Shown piece after piece: positions 29,851-44,800 of a stretch of DNA of 64,000 nt; the stretch's first letter is position 1; each line of letters starts with the position of its first letter. Location of the stretch: positions 85,933,962-85,997,961 of the forward strand of contig NC_092091.1 in assembly GCF_045679555.1 (NCBI RefSeq). The letters are read 5' to 3'. This stretch comes from Salvelinus alpinus. Lineage: Eukaryota; Chordata; Actinopteri; Salmoniformes; Salmonidae. Made by a program: the position numbers and the translations under genes. The notes under the pieces were generated by a model. The model was not told the origin of the DNA. It was given only the letters and a program-made list of their open reading frames with translations, and did no database searches.

Positions 29851-32800
29851 GTTTATCTGTATTATTGACCCCTATGGAGAATGTAGCTGTTTATCTGTAT
29901 TATTGACCTCTATGGAGAATGTAGCTGTTTATCTGTATTATTGACCCCTATGGAGAATGTAGCTGTTTATCTGTATTATTGACCTCTATGGAGAATGTAG
30001 CTGTTTATCTGTATTATTGACCCCTATGGAGAATGTAGCTGTTTATCTGTATTATTGACCCCTATGGAGAATGTAGCTGTTTATCTGTATTATTGACCTC
30101 TATGGAGAATGTAGCTGTTTATCTGTATTATTGACCCCTATGGAGAATGTAGCTGTTTATCTGTATTATTGACCCCTATGGAGAATGTAGCTGTTTATCT
30201 GTATTATTGACCCCTATGGAGAATGTAGCTGTTTATCTGTATTATTGACCCCTATGGAGAATGTAGCTGTTTATCTGTATTATTGACCTCTATGGAGAAT
30301 GTAGCTGTTTTTCTGTATTATTGACCTCTATGGAGAATGTATCTGTTTATCTGTATTATTGACCTCTATGGAGAATGTATCTGTTTATCTGTATTATTGA
30401 CCTCTATGGAGAATGTATCTGTTTATCTGTATTATTGACCTCTATGGAGAATGTAGCTGTTTATCTGTATTATTGACCCCTATGGAGAATGTAGCTGTTT
30501 ATCTGTATTATTGACCCCTATGGAGAATGTAGCTGTTTATCTGTATTATTGACCCCTATGGAGAATGTAGCTGTTTATCTGTATTATTGACCTCTATGGA
30601 GAATGTAGATGTTTATCTGTATTATTGACCCCTATGGAGAATGTAGCTGTTTATCTGTATTATTGACCTCTATGGAGAATGTAGCTGTTTATCTGTATTA
30701 TTGACCTCTATGGAGAATGTAGCTGTTTATCTGTATTATTGACCCCTATGGAGAATGTAGCTGTTTATCTGTATTATTGACCTCTATGGAGAATGTAGCT
30801 GTTTATCTGTATTATTGACCCCTATGGAGAATGTAGCTGTTTATCTGTATTATTGACCTCTATGGAGAATGTAGCTGTTTATCTGTATTATTGACCCCTA
30901 TGGAGAATGTAGCTGTTTATCTGTATTATTGACCCCTATGGAGAATGTAGCTGTTTATCTGTATTATTGACCTCTATGGAGAATGTAGCTGTTTATCTGT
31001 ATTATTGACCCCTATGGAGAATGTAGCTGTTTATCTGTATTATTGACCCCTATGGAGAATGTAGCAGTTTATCTGTATTATTGACCTCTATGGAGAATGT
31101 AGCTGTTTTTCTGTATTATTGACCTCTATGGAGAATGTATCTGTTTATCTGTATTATTGACCTCTATGGAGAATGTATCTGTTTATCTGTATTATTGACC
31201 TCTATGGAGAATGTATCTGTTTATCTGTATTATTGACCCCTATGGAGAATGTAGCTGTTTATCTGTATTATTGACCCCTATGGAGAATGTAGCTGTTTAT
31301 CTGTATTATTGACCCCTATGGAGAATGTAGCTGTTTATCTGTATTATTGACCTCTATGGAGAATGTAGCTGTTTATCTGTATTATTGACCCCTATGGAGA
31401 ATGTAGCTGTTTATCTGTATTATTGACCTCTATGGAGAATGTAGCTGTTTATCTGTATTATTGACCTCTATGGAGAATGTAGCTGTTTATCTGTATTATT
31501 GACCCCTATGGAGAATGTAGCTGTTTATCTGTATTATTGACCTCTATGGAGAATGTAGCTGTTTATCTGTATTATTGACCCCTATGGAGAATGTAGCTGT
31601 TTATCTGTATTATTGACCTCTATGGAGAATGTAGCTGTTTATCTGTATTATTGACCCCTATGGAGAATGTAGCTGTTTATCTGTATTATTGACCCCTATG
31701 GAGAATGTAGCTGTTTATCTGTATTATTGACCTCTATGGAGAATGTAGCTGTTTATCTGTATTATTGACCCCTATGGAGAATGTAGCTGTTTATCTGTAT
31801 TATTGACCTCTATGGAGAATGTAGCTGTTTATCTGTATTATTGACCTCTATGGAGAATGTATCTGTTTATCTGTATTATTGACCTCTATGGAGAATGTAG
31901 CTGTTTATCTGTATTATTGACCCCTATGGAGAATGTATCTGTTTATCTGTATTATTGACCCCTATGGAGAATGTAGCTGTTTATCTGTATTATTGACCCC
32001 TATGGAGAATGTAGCTGTTTATCTGTATTATTGACCTCTATGGAGAATGTAGCTGTTTATCTGTATTATTGACCCCTATGGAGAATGTAGCTGTTTATCT
32101 GTATTATTGACCTTTATGGAGAATGTAGCTGTTTATCTGTATTATTGACCTCTATGGAGAATGTAGCTGTTTATCTGTATTATTGACCCCTATGGAGAAT
32201 GTAGCTGTTTATCTGTATTATTGACCTCTATGGAGAATGTAGCTGTTTATCTGTATTATTGACCCCTATGGAGAATGTAGCTGTTTATCTGTATTATTGA
32301 CCCCTATGGAGAATGTAGCTGTTTACCTGTATTATTGACCCCTATGGAGAATGTAGCTGTTTATCTGTATTATTGACCCCTATGGAGAATGTAGCTGTTT
32401 ATCTGTATTATTGACCCCTATGGAGAATGTAGCTGTTTATCTGTATTATTGACCTCTATGGAGAATGTAGCTGTTTATCTGTATTATTGACCCCTATGGA
32501 GAATGTAGCTGTTTATCTGTATTATTGACCCCTATGGAGAATGTAGCTGTTTATCTGTATTATTGACCCCTATGGAGAATGTAGCTGTTTATCTGTATTA
32601 TTGACCCCTATGGAGAATGTAGCTGTTTATCTGTATTATTGACCCCTATGGAGAATGTAGCTGTTTATCTGTATTATTGACCCCTATGGAGAATGTAGCT
32701 GTTTATCTGTATTATTGACCCCTATGGAGAATGTAGCTGTTTATCTGTATTATTGAACCCTATGGAGAATATAGCTGTTTATATGTATTATTGACCCCTA

Positions 32801-35800
32801 TGGAGAATGTAGCTGTTTATCTGTATTATTGACCTCTATGGAGAATGTAGCTGTTTATCTGTATTATTGAACCCTATGGAGAATGTAGCTGTTTATCTGT
32901 ATTATTGACCTCTATGGAGAATGTAGCTGTTTATCTGTATTAATGACCCCTATGGAGAATGTAGCTGTTTATCTGTATTATTGACCCCTATGGAGAATGT
33001 AGCTGTTTATCTGTATTATTGACCTCTATGGAGAATGTAGCTGTTTATCTGTATTATTGACCCCTATGGAGAATGTAGCTGTTTATCTGTATTATTGACC
33101 TCTATGGAGAATGTAGCTGTTTATCTGTATTATTGACCCCTATGGAGAATGTAGCTGTTTATCTGTATTATTGACCCCTATGGAGAATGTAGCTGTTTAT
33201 CTGTATTATTGACCTCTATGGAGAATGTAGCTGTTTATCTGTATTATTGACCCCTATGGAGAATGTAGCTGTTTATCTGTATTATTGACCCCTATGGAGA
33301 ATGTAGCTGTTTATCTGTATTATTGACCCCTATGGAGAATGTAGCTGTTTATCTGTATTATTGACCCCTATGGAGAATGTAGCTGTTTATCTGTATTATT
33401 GACCTCTATGGAGAATGTAGCTGTTTATCTGTATTATTGACCTCTATGGAGAATGTAGCTGTTTATCTGTATTATTGACCCCTATGGAGAATGTAGCTGT
33501 TTATCTGTATTATTGACCCCTATGGAGAATGTAGCTGTTTATCTGTATTATGGACCCCTATGGAGAATGTAGCTGTTTATCTGTATTATTGACCTCTATG
33601 GAGAATGTAGCTGTTTATCTGTATTATTGACCTCTATGGAGAATGTAGCTGTTTATCTGTATTATTGACCCCTATGGAGAATGTAGCTGTTTATCTGTAT
33701 TATTGACCTCTATGGAGAATGTAGCTGTTTATCTGTATTATTGACCTCTATGGAGAATTTAGCTGTTTTTCTGTATTATTGACCTCTATGGAGAATGTAT
33801 CTGTTTATCTGTATTATTGACCTCTATGGAGAATGTATCTGTTTATCTGTATTATTGACCTCTATGGAGAATGTATCTGTTTATCTGTATTATTGACCTC
33901 TATGGAGAATGTAGCTGTTTATCTGTATTATTGACCCCTATGGAGAATGTAGCTGTTTATCTGTATTATTGACCCCTATGGAGAATGTAGCTGTTTATCT
34001 GTATTATTGACCCCTATGGAGAATGTAGCTGTTTATCTGTATTATTGACCCCTATGGAGAATGTAGCTGTTTATCTGTATTATTGACCCCTATGGAGAAT
34101 GTAGCTGTTTATCTGTATTATTGACCTCCATGGAGAATGTAGCTGTTTATCTGTATTATTGACCTCTATGGAGAATGTAGCTGTTTATCTGTATTATTGA
34201 CCCCTATGGAGAATGTAGCTGTTTATCTGTATTATTGACCTCTATGGAGAATGTAGCTGTTTATCTGTATTATTGACCTCTATGGAGAATGTAGCTGTTT
34301 GTCTGTATTATTGACCTCTATGGAGAATGTATCTGTTTATCTGTATTATTGACCTCTATGGAGAATGTATCTGTTTATCTGTATTATTGACCTCTATGGA
34401 GAATGTATCTGTTTATCTGTATTATTGACCCCTATGGAGAATGTAGCTGTTTATCTGTATTATTGACCCCTATGGAGAATGTAGCTGTTTATCTGTATTA
34501 TTGACCCCTATGGAGAATGTAGCTGTTTATCTGTATTATTGACCTCTATGGAGAATGTAGCTGTTTATCTGTATTATTGACCCCTATGGAGAATGTAGCT
34601 GTTTATCTGTATTATTGACCTCTATGGAGAATGTAGCTGTTTATCTGTATTATTGACCTCTATGGAGAATGTAGCTGTTTATCTGTATTATTGACCCCTA
34701 TGGAGAATGTAGCTGTTTATCTGTATTATTGACCTCTATGGAGAATGTAGCTGTTTATCTGTATTATTGACCCCTATGGAGAATGTAGCTGTTTATCTGT
34801 ATTATTGACCTCTATGGAGAATGTAGCTGTTTATCTGTATTATTGACCTCTATGGAGAATGTATCTGTTTATCTGTATTATTGACCTCTATGGAGAATGT
34901 AGCTGTTTATCTGTATTATTGACCCCTATGGAGAATGTATCTGTTTATCTGTATTATTGACCCCTATGGAGAATGTAGCTGTTTATCTGTATTATTGACC
35001 CCTATGGAGAATGTAGCTGTTTATCTGTATTATTGACCTCTATGGAGAATGTAGCTGTTTATCTGTATTATTGACCCCTATGGAGAATGTAGCTGTTTAT
35101 CTGTATTATTGACCTTTATGGAGAATGTAGCTGTTTATCTGTATTATTGACCTCTATGGAGAATGTAGCTGTTTATCTGTATTATTGACCCCTATGGAGA
35201 ATGTAGCTGTTTATCTGTATTATTGACCTCTATGGAGAATGTAGCTGTTTATCTGTATTATTGACCCCTATGGAGAATGTAGCTGTTTATCTGTATTATT
35301 GACCCCTATGGAGAATGTAGCTGTTTACCTGTATTATTGACCCCTATGGAGAATGTAGCTGTTTATCTGTATTATTGACCCCTATGGAGAATGTAGCTGT
35401 TTATCTGTATTATTGACCCCTATGGAGAATGTAGCTGTTTATCTGTATTATTGACCTCTATGGAGAATGTAGCTGTTTATCTGTATTATTGACCCCTATG
35501 GAGAATGTAGCTGTTTATCTGTATTATTGACCCCTATGGAGAATGTAGCTGTTTATCTGTATTATTGACCCCTATGGAGAATGTAGCTGTTTATCTGTAT
35601 TATTGACCCCTATGGAGAATGTAGCTGTTTATCTGTATTATTGACCCCTATGGAGAATGTAGCTGTTTATCTGTATTATTGACCCCTATGGAGAATGTAG
35701 CTGTTTATCTGTATTATTGACCCCTATGGAGAATGTAGCTGTTTATCTGTATTATTGAACCCTATGGAGAATATAGCTGTTTATATGTATTATTGACCCC

Positions 35801-38800
35801 TATGGAGAATGTAGCTGTTTATCTGTATTATTGACCTCTATGGAGAATGTAGCTGTTTATCTGTATTATTGAACCCTATGGAGAATGTAGCTGTTTATCT
35901 GTATTATTGACCTCTATGGAGAATGTAGCTGTTTATCTGTATTAATGACCCCTATGGAGAATGTAGCTGTTTATCTGTATTATTGACCCCTATGGAGAAT
36001 GTAGCTGTTTATCTGTATTATTGACCTCTATGGAGAATGTAGCTGTTTATCTGTATTATTGACCCCTATGGAGAATGTAGCTGTTTATCTGTATTATTGA
36101 ACCCTATGGAGAATATAGCTGTTTATATGTATTATTGACCCCTATGGAGAATGTAGCTGTTTATCTGTATTATTGACCTCTATGGAGAATGTAGCTGTTT
36201 ATCTGTATTATTGAACCCTATGGAGAATGTAGCTGTTTATCTGTATTATTGACCTCTATGGAGAATGTAGCTGTTTATCTGTATTAATGACCCCTATGGA
36301 GAATGTAGCTGTTTATCTGTATTATTGACCCCTATGGAGAATGTAGCTGTTTATCTGTATTATTGACCTCTATGGAGAATGTAGCTGTTTATCTGTATTA
36401 TTGACCCCTATGGAGAATGTAGCTGTTTATCTGTATTATTGACCTCTATGGAGAATGTAGCTGTTTATCTGTATTATTGACCCCTATGGAGAATGTAGCT
36501 GTTTATCTGTATTATTGACCCCTATGGAGAATGTAGCTGTTTATCTGTATTATTGACCTCTATGGAGAATGTAGCTGTTTATCTGTATTATTGACCCCTA
36601 TGGAGAATGTAGCTGTTTATCTGTATTATTGACCCCTATGGAGAATGTAGCTGTTTATCTGTATTATTGACCTCTATGGAGAATGTAGCTGTTTATCTGT
36701 ATTATTGACCCCTATGGAGAATGTAGCTGTTTATCTGTATTATTGACCCCTATGGAGAATGTAGCTGTTTATCTGTATTATTGACCCCTATGGAGAATGT
36801 AGCTGTTTATCTGTATTATTGACCCCTATGGATAATGTAGCTGTTTATCTGTATTATTGACCTCTATGGAGAATGTATCTGTTTATCTGTATTATTGACC
36901 TCTATGGAGAATGTAGCTGTTTATCTGTATTATTGACCCCTATGGAGAATGTATCTGTTTATCTGTATTATTGACCCCTATGGAGAATGTAGCTGTTTAT
37001 CTGTATTATTGACCCCTATGGAGAATGTAGCTGTTTATCTGTATTATTGACCCCTATGGAGAATGTAGCTGTTTATCTGTATTATTGACCCCTATGGAGA
37101 ATGTAGCTGTTTATCTGTATTATTGACCCCTATGGAGAATGTAGCTGTTTATCTGTATTATTGACCCCTATGGAGAATGTAGCTGTTTATCTGTATTATT
37201 GACCCCTATGGAGAATGTAGCTGTTTATCTGTATTATTGAACCCTATGGAGAATATAGCTGTTTATATGTATTATTGACCCCTATGGAGAATGTAGCTGT
37301 TTATCTGTATTATTGACCTCTATGGAGAATGTAGCTGTTTATCTGTATTATTGAACCCTATGGAGAATGTAGCTGTTTATCTGTATTATTGACCTCTATG
37401 GAGAATGTAGCTGTTTATCTGTATTAATGACCCCTATGGAGAATGTAGCTGTTTATCTGTATTATTGACCCCTATGGAGAATGTAGCTGTTTATCTGTAT
37501 TATTGACCTCTATGGAGAATGTAGCTGTTTATCTGTATTATTGACCCCTATGGAGAATGTAGCTGTTTATCTGTATTATTGACCCCTATGGAGAATGTAG
37601 CTGTTTATCTGTATTATTGACCTCTATGGAGAATGTAGCTGTTTATCTGTATTATTGACCTCTATGGAGAATGCAGCTGTTTTTCTGTATTATTGACCTC
37701 TATGTAGAATGTATCTGTTTATCTGTATTATTGACCTCTATGGAGAATGTATCTGTTTATCTGTATTATTGACCTCTATGGTGAATGTATCTGTTTATCT
37801 GTATTATTGACCTCTATGGAGAATGTAGCTGTTTATCTGTATTATTGACCCCTATGGAGAATGTAGCTGTTTATCTGTATTATTGACCTCTATGGAGAAT
37901 GTAGCTGTTTATCTGTATTATTGACCCCTATGGAGAATGTAGCTGTTTATCTGTATTATTGACCTCTATGGAGAATGTAGCTGTTTATCTGTATTATTGA
38001 CCTCTATGGAGAATGTAGCTGTTTATCTGTATTATTGACCCCTATGGAGAATGTAGCTGTTTATCTGTATTATTGACCTCTATGGAGAATGTAGCTGTTT
38101 ATCTGTATTATTGACCTCTATGGAGAATGTATCTGTTTATCTGTATTATTGACCTCTATGGAGAATGTAGCTGTTTATCTGTATTATTGACCCCTATGGA
38201 GAATGTAGCTGTTTATCTGTATTATTGACCCCTATGGAGAATGTAGCTGTTTATCTGTATTATTGACCCCTATGGAGAATGTAGCTGTTTATCTGTATTA
38301 TTGACCTCTATGGAGAATGTAGCTGTTTATCTGTATTATTGACCTTTATGGAGAATGTAGCTGTTTATCTGTATTATTTACCTCTATGGAGAATGTAGCT
38401 GTTTATCTGTATTATTGACCCCTATGGAGAATGTAGCTGTTTATCTGTATTATTGACCTCTATGGAGAATGTAGCTGTTTATCTGTATTATTGACCCCTA
38501 TGGAGAATGTAGCTGTTTATCTGTATTATTGACCCCTATGGAGAATGTAGCTGTTTACCTGTATTATTGACCCCTATGGAGAATGTAGCTGTTTATCTGT
38601 ATTATTGACCCCTATGGAGAATGTAGCTGTTTATCTGTATTATTCACCTCTATGGAGAATGTAGCTGTTTATCTGTATTATTGACCCCTATGGAGAATGT
38701 AGCTGTTTATCTGTATTATTGACCCCTATGGAGAATGTAGCTGTTTATCTGTATTATTGACCCCTATGGAGAATGTAGCTGTTTATCTGTATTATTGACC

Positions 38801-41800
38801 CCTATGGAGAATGTAGCTGTTTATCTGTATTATTGACATCTATGGAGAATGTAGCTGTTTATCTGTATTATTGACCTCTATGGAGAATGTAGCTGTTTAT
38901 CTGTATTATTGACCTCTATGGAGAATGTAGCTGTTTATCTGTATTATTGACCCCTATGGAGAATGTAGCTGTTTATCTGTATTATTGACCCCTATGGAGA
39001 ATGTAGCTGTTTATCTGTATTATTGACCCCTATGGAGAATGTAGCTGTTTATCTGTATTATTGACATCTATGGAGAATGTAGCTGTTTATCTGTATTATT
39101 GACCTCTATGGAGAATGTAGCTGTTTATCTGTATTATTGACCCCTATGGAGAATGTATCTGTTTATCTGTATTATTGGCCCCTATGGAGAATGTAGCTGT
39201 TTATCTGTATTATTGACCCCTATGGAGAATGTAGCTGTTTATCTGTATTATTGACCTCTATGGAGAATGTAGCTGTTTATCTGTATTATTGACCCCTATG
39301 GAGAATGTAGCTGTTTATCTGTATTATTGACCTTTATGGAGAATGTAGCTGTTTATCTGTATTATTGACCTCTATGGAGAATGTAGCTGTTTATCTGTAT
39401 TATTGACCCCTATGGAGAATGTAGCTGTTTATCTGTATTATTGACCTCTATGGAGAATGTAGCTGTTTATCTGTATTATTGACCCCTATGGAGAATGTAG
39501 CTGTTTATCTGTATTATTGACCCCTATGGAGAATGTAGCTGTTTACCTGTATTATTGACCCCTATGGAGAATGTAGCTGTTTATCTGTATTATTGACCCC
39601 TATGGAGAATGTAGCTGTTTATCTGTATTATTCACCTCTATGGAGAATGTAGCTGTTTATCTGTATTATTGACCCCTATGGAGAATGTAGCTGTTTATCT
39701 GTATTATTGACCCCTATGGAGAATGTAGCTGTTTATCTGTATTATTGACCCCTATGGAGAATGTAGCTGTTTATCTGTATTATTGACATCTATGGAGAAT
39801 GTAGCTGTTTATCTGTATTATTGACCCCTATGGAGAATGTAGCTGTTTATCTGTATTATTGACCCCTATGGAGAATGTAGCTGTTTATCTGTATTATTGA
39901 CCCCTATGGAGAATGTAGCTGTTTATCTGTATTATTGACCCCTATGGAGAATGTAGCTGTTTATCTGTATTATTGACCCCTATGGAGAATGTAGCTGTTT
40001 ATCTGTATTATTGACCCCTATGGAGAATGTATCTGTTTATCTGTATTATTGACCCCTATGGAGAATGTAGCTGTTTATCTGTATTATTGACCCCTATGGA
40101 GAATGTAGCTGTTTATCTGTATTATTGACCTCTATGGAGAATGTAGCTGTTTATCTGTATTATTGACCCCTATGGAGAATGTAGCTGTTTATCTGTATTA
40201 TTGACCTCTATGGAGAATGTAGCTGTTTATCTGTATTATTGACCTCTATGGAGAATGTAGCTGTTTATCTGTATTATTGAACCCTATGGAGAATGTAGCT
40301 GTTTATCTGTATTATTGACCTCTATGGAGAATGTAGCTGTTTATCTGTATTATTGACCCCTATGGAGAATGTAGCTGTTTTTCTGTATTATTGACCTCTA
40401 TGGAGAATGTATCTGTTTATCTGTATTATTGACCTCTATGGAGAATGTATCTGTTTATCTGTATTATTGACCTCTATGGAGAATGTATCTGTTTATCTGT
40501 ATTATTGACCTCTATGGAGAATGTAGCTGTTTATCTGTATTATTGACCCCTATGGAGAATGTAGCTGTTTATCTGTATTATTGACCCCTATGGAGAATGT
40601 AGCTGTTTATCTGTATTATTGACCCCTATGGAGAATGTAGCTGTTTATCTGTATTATTGACATCTATGGAGAATGTAGCTGTTTATCTGTATTATTGACC
40701 TCTATGGAGAATGTAGCTGTTTATCTGTATTATTGACCCCTATGGAGAATGTATCTGTTTATCTGTATTATTGACCCCTATGGAGAATGTAGCTGTTTAT
40801 CTGTATTATTGACCCCTATGGAGAATGTAGCTGTTTATCTGTATTATTGACCTCTATGGAGAATGTAGCTGTTTATCTGTATTATTGACCCCTATGGAGA
40901 ATGTAGCTGTTTATCTGTATTATTGACCTTTATGGAGAATGTAGCTGTTTATCTGTATTATTGACCTCTATGGAGAATGTAGCTGTTTATCTGTATTATT
41001 GACCCCTATGGAGAATGTAGCTGTTTATCTGTATTATTGACCTCTATGGAGAATGTAGCTGTTTATCTGTATTATTGACCCCTATGGAGAATGTAGCTGT
41101 TTATCTGTATTATTGACCCCTATGGAGAATGTAGCTGTTTACCTGTATTATTGACCCCTATGGAGAATGTAGCTGTTTATCTGTATTATTGACCCCTATG
41201 GAGAATGTAGCTGTTTATCTGTATTATTCACCTCTATGGAGAATGTAGCTGTTTATCTGTATTATTGACCCCTATGGAGAATGTAGCTGTTTATCTGTAT
41301 TATTGACCCCTATGGAGAATGTAGCTGTTTATCTGTATTATTGACCCCTATGGAGAATGTAGCTGTTTATCTGTATTATTGACATCTATGGAGAATGTAG
41401 CTGTTTATCTGTATTATTGACCCCTATGGAGAATGTAGCTGTTTATCTGTATTATTGACCCCTATGGAGAATGTAGCTGTTTATCTGTATTATTGACCCC
41501 TATGGAGAATGTAGCTGTTTATCTGTATTATTGACCCCTATGGAGAATGTAGCTGTTTATCTGTATTATTGACCCCTATGGAGAATGTAGCTGTTTATCT
41601 GTATTATTGACCCCTATGGAGAATGTATCTGTTTATCTGTATTATTGACCCCTATGGAGAATGTAGCTGTTTATCTGTATTATTGACCCCTATGGAGAAT
41701 GTAGCTGTTTATCTGTATTATTGACCTCTATGGAGAATGTAGCTGTTTATCTGTATTATTGACCCCTATGGAGAATGTAGCTGTTTATCTGTATTATTGA

Positions 41801-44800
41801 CCTCTATGGAGAATGTAGCTGTTTATCTGTATTATTGACCTCTATGGAGAATGTAGCTGTTTATCTGTATTATTCACCCCTATGGAGAATGTAGCTGTTT
41901 ATCTGTATTATTGACCTCTATGGAGAATGTAGCTGTTTATCTGTATTATTGACCTCTATGGAGAATGTAGCTGTTTTTCTGTATTATTGACCTCTATGGA
42001 GAATGTATCTGTTTATCTGTATTATTGACCTCTATGGAGAATGTATCTGTTTATCTGTATTATTGACCTCTATGGAGAATGTATCTGTTTATCTGTATTA
42101 TTGACCTCTATGGAGAATGTAGCTGTTTATCTGTATTATTGACCCCTATGGAGAATGTAGCTGTTTATCTGTATTATTGACCCCTATGGAGAATGTAGCT
42201 GTTTATCTGTATTATTGACCCCTATGGAGAATGTAGCTGTTTATCTGTATTATTGACCTCTATGGAGAATGTAGATGTTTATCTGTATTATTGACCCCTA
42301 TGGAGAATGTAGCTGTTTATCTGTATTATTGACCTCTATGGAGAATGTAGCTGTTTATCTGTATTATTGACCTCTATGGAGAATGTAGCTGTTTATCTGT
42401 ATTATTGACCCCTATGGAGAATGTAGCTGTTTATCTGTATTATTGACCTCTATGGAGAATGTAGCTGTTTATCTGTATTATTGACCCCTATGGAGAATGT
42501 AGCTGTTTATCTGTATTATTGACCCCTATGGAGAATGTAGCTGTTTATCTGTATTATTGACCCCTATGGAGAATGTAGCTGTTTATCTGTATTATTGACC
42601 CCTATGGAGAATGTAGCTGTTTATCTGTATTATTGACCTCTATGGAGAATGTAGCTGTTTATATGTATTATTGACCTCTATGGAGAATGTAGCTGTTTAT
42701 CTGTATTATTGACCTCTATGGAGAATGTAGCTGTTTATCTGTATTATTGACCCCTATGGAGAATGTAGCTGTTTATCTGTATTATTGACCCCTATGGAGA
42801 ATGTAGCTGTTTATCTGTATTATTGACCTCTATGGAGAATGTAGCTGTTTATCTGTATTATTGACCCCTATGGAGAATGTAGCTGTTTACCTGTATTATT
42901 GACCTCTATGGAGAATGTAGCTGTTTATCTGTATTATTGACCTCTATGGAGAATGTAGCTGTTTATCTGTATTATTGACCCCTATGGAGAATGTAGCTGT
43001 TTATCTGTATTATTGACCTCTATGGAGAATGTAGCTGTTTATCTGTATTATTGACCCCTATGGAGAATGTAGCTGTTTATCTGTATTATTGACCCCTATG
43101 GAGAATGTAGCTGTTTATCTGTATTATTGACCTCTATGGAGAATGTAGCTGTTTATCTGTATTATTGACCCCTATGGAGAATGTAGCTGTTTATCTGTAT
43201 TATTGACCTCTATGGAGAATGTAGCTGTTTATCTGTATTATTGACCTCTATGGAGAATGTAGCTGTTTATCTGTATTATTGACCTCTATGGAGAATGTAG
43301 CTGTTTATCTGTATTATTGACCCCTATGGAGAATGTAGCTGTTTATCTGTATTATTGACCCCTATGGAGAATGTAGCTGTTTATCTGTATTATTGACCTC
43401 TATGGAGAATGTAGCTGTTTATCTGTATTATTGACCCCTATGGAGAATGTAGCTGTTTACCTGTATTATTGACCTCTATGGAGAATGTAGCTGTTTATCT
43501 GTATTATTGACCTCTATGGAGAATGTAGCTGTTTATCTGTATTATTGACCCCTATGGAGAATGTAGCTGTTTATCTGTATTATTGACCTCTATGGAGAAT
43601 GTAGCTGTTTATCTGTATTATTGACCCCTATGGAGAATGTAGCTGTTTATCTGTATTATTGACCCCTATGGAGAATGTAGCTGTTTATCTGTATTATTGA
43701 CCTCTATGGAGAATGTAGCTGTTTATCTGTATTATTGACCCCTATGGAGAATGTAGCTGTTTATCTGTATTATTGACCTCTATGGAGAATGTAGCTGTTT
43801 ATCTGTATTATTGACCTCTATGGAGAATGTATCTGTTTATCTGTATTATTGACCTCTATGGAGAATGTAGCTGTTTATCTGTATTATTGACCCCTATGGA
43901 GAATGTATCTGTTTATCTGTATTATTGACCCCTATGGAGAATGTAGCTGTTTATCTGTATTATTGACCCCTATGGAGAATGTAGCTGTTTATCTGTATTA
44001 TTGACCTCTATGGAGAATGTAGCTGTTTATCTGTATTATTGACCCCTATGGAGAATGTAGCTGTTTATCTGTATTATTGACCTTTATGGAGAATGTAGCT
44101 GTTTATCTGTATTATTGACCTCTATGGAGAATGTAGCTGTTTATCTGTATTATTGACCCCTATGGAGAATGTAGCTGTTTATCTGTATTATTGACCTATA
44201 TGGAGAATGTAGCTGTTTATCTGTATTATTGACCCCTATGGAGAATGTAGCTGTTTATCTGTATTATTGACCCCTATGGAGAATGTAGCTGTTTATCTGT
44301 ATTATTGAACCCTATGGAGAATATAGCTGTTTATCTGTATTATTGACCTCTATGGAGAATGTAGCTGTTTATCTGTATTATTGACCTCTATGGAGAATGT
44401 AGCTGTTTATCTGTATTATTGAACCCTATGGAGAATGTAGCTGTTTATCTGTATTATTGACCTCTATGGAGAATGTAGCTGTTTATCTGTATTAATGACC
44501 CCTATGGAGAATGTAGCTGTTTATCTGTATTATTGACCCCTATGGAGAATGTAGCTGTTTATCTGTATTATTGACCTCTATGGAGAATGTAGCTGTTTAT
44601 CTGTATTATTGACCCCTATGGAGAATGTAGCTGTTTATCTGTATTATTGACCTCTATGGAGAATGTAGCTGTTTATCTGTATTATTGACCCCTATGGAGA
44701 ATGTAGCTGTTTATCTGTATTATTGACCCCTATGGAGAATGTAGCTGTTTATCTGTATTATTGACCCCTATGGAGAATGTAGCTGTTTATCTGTATTATT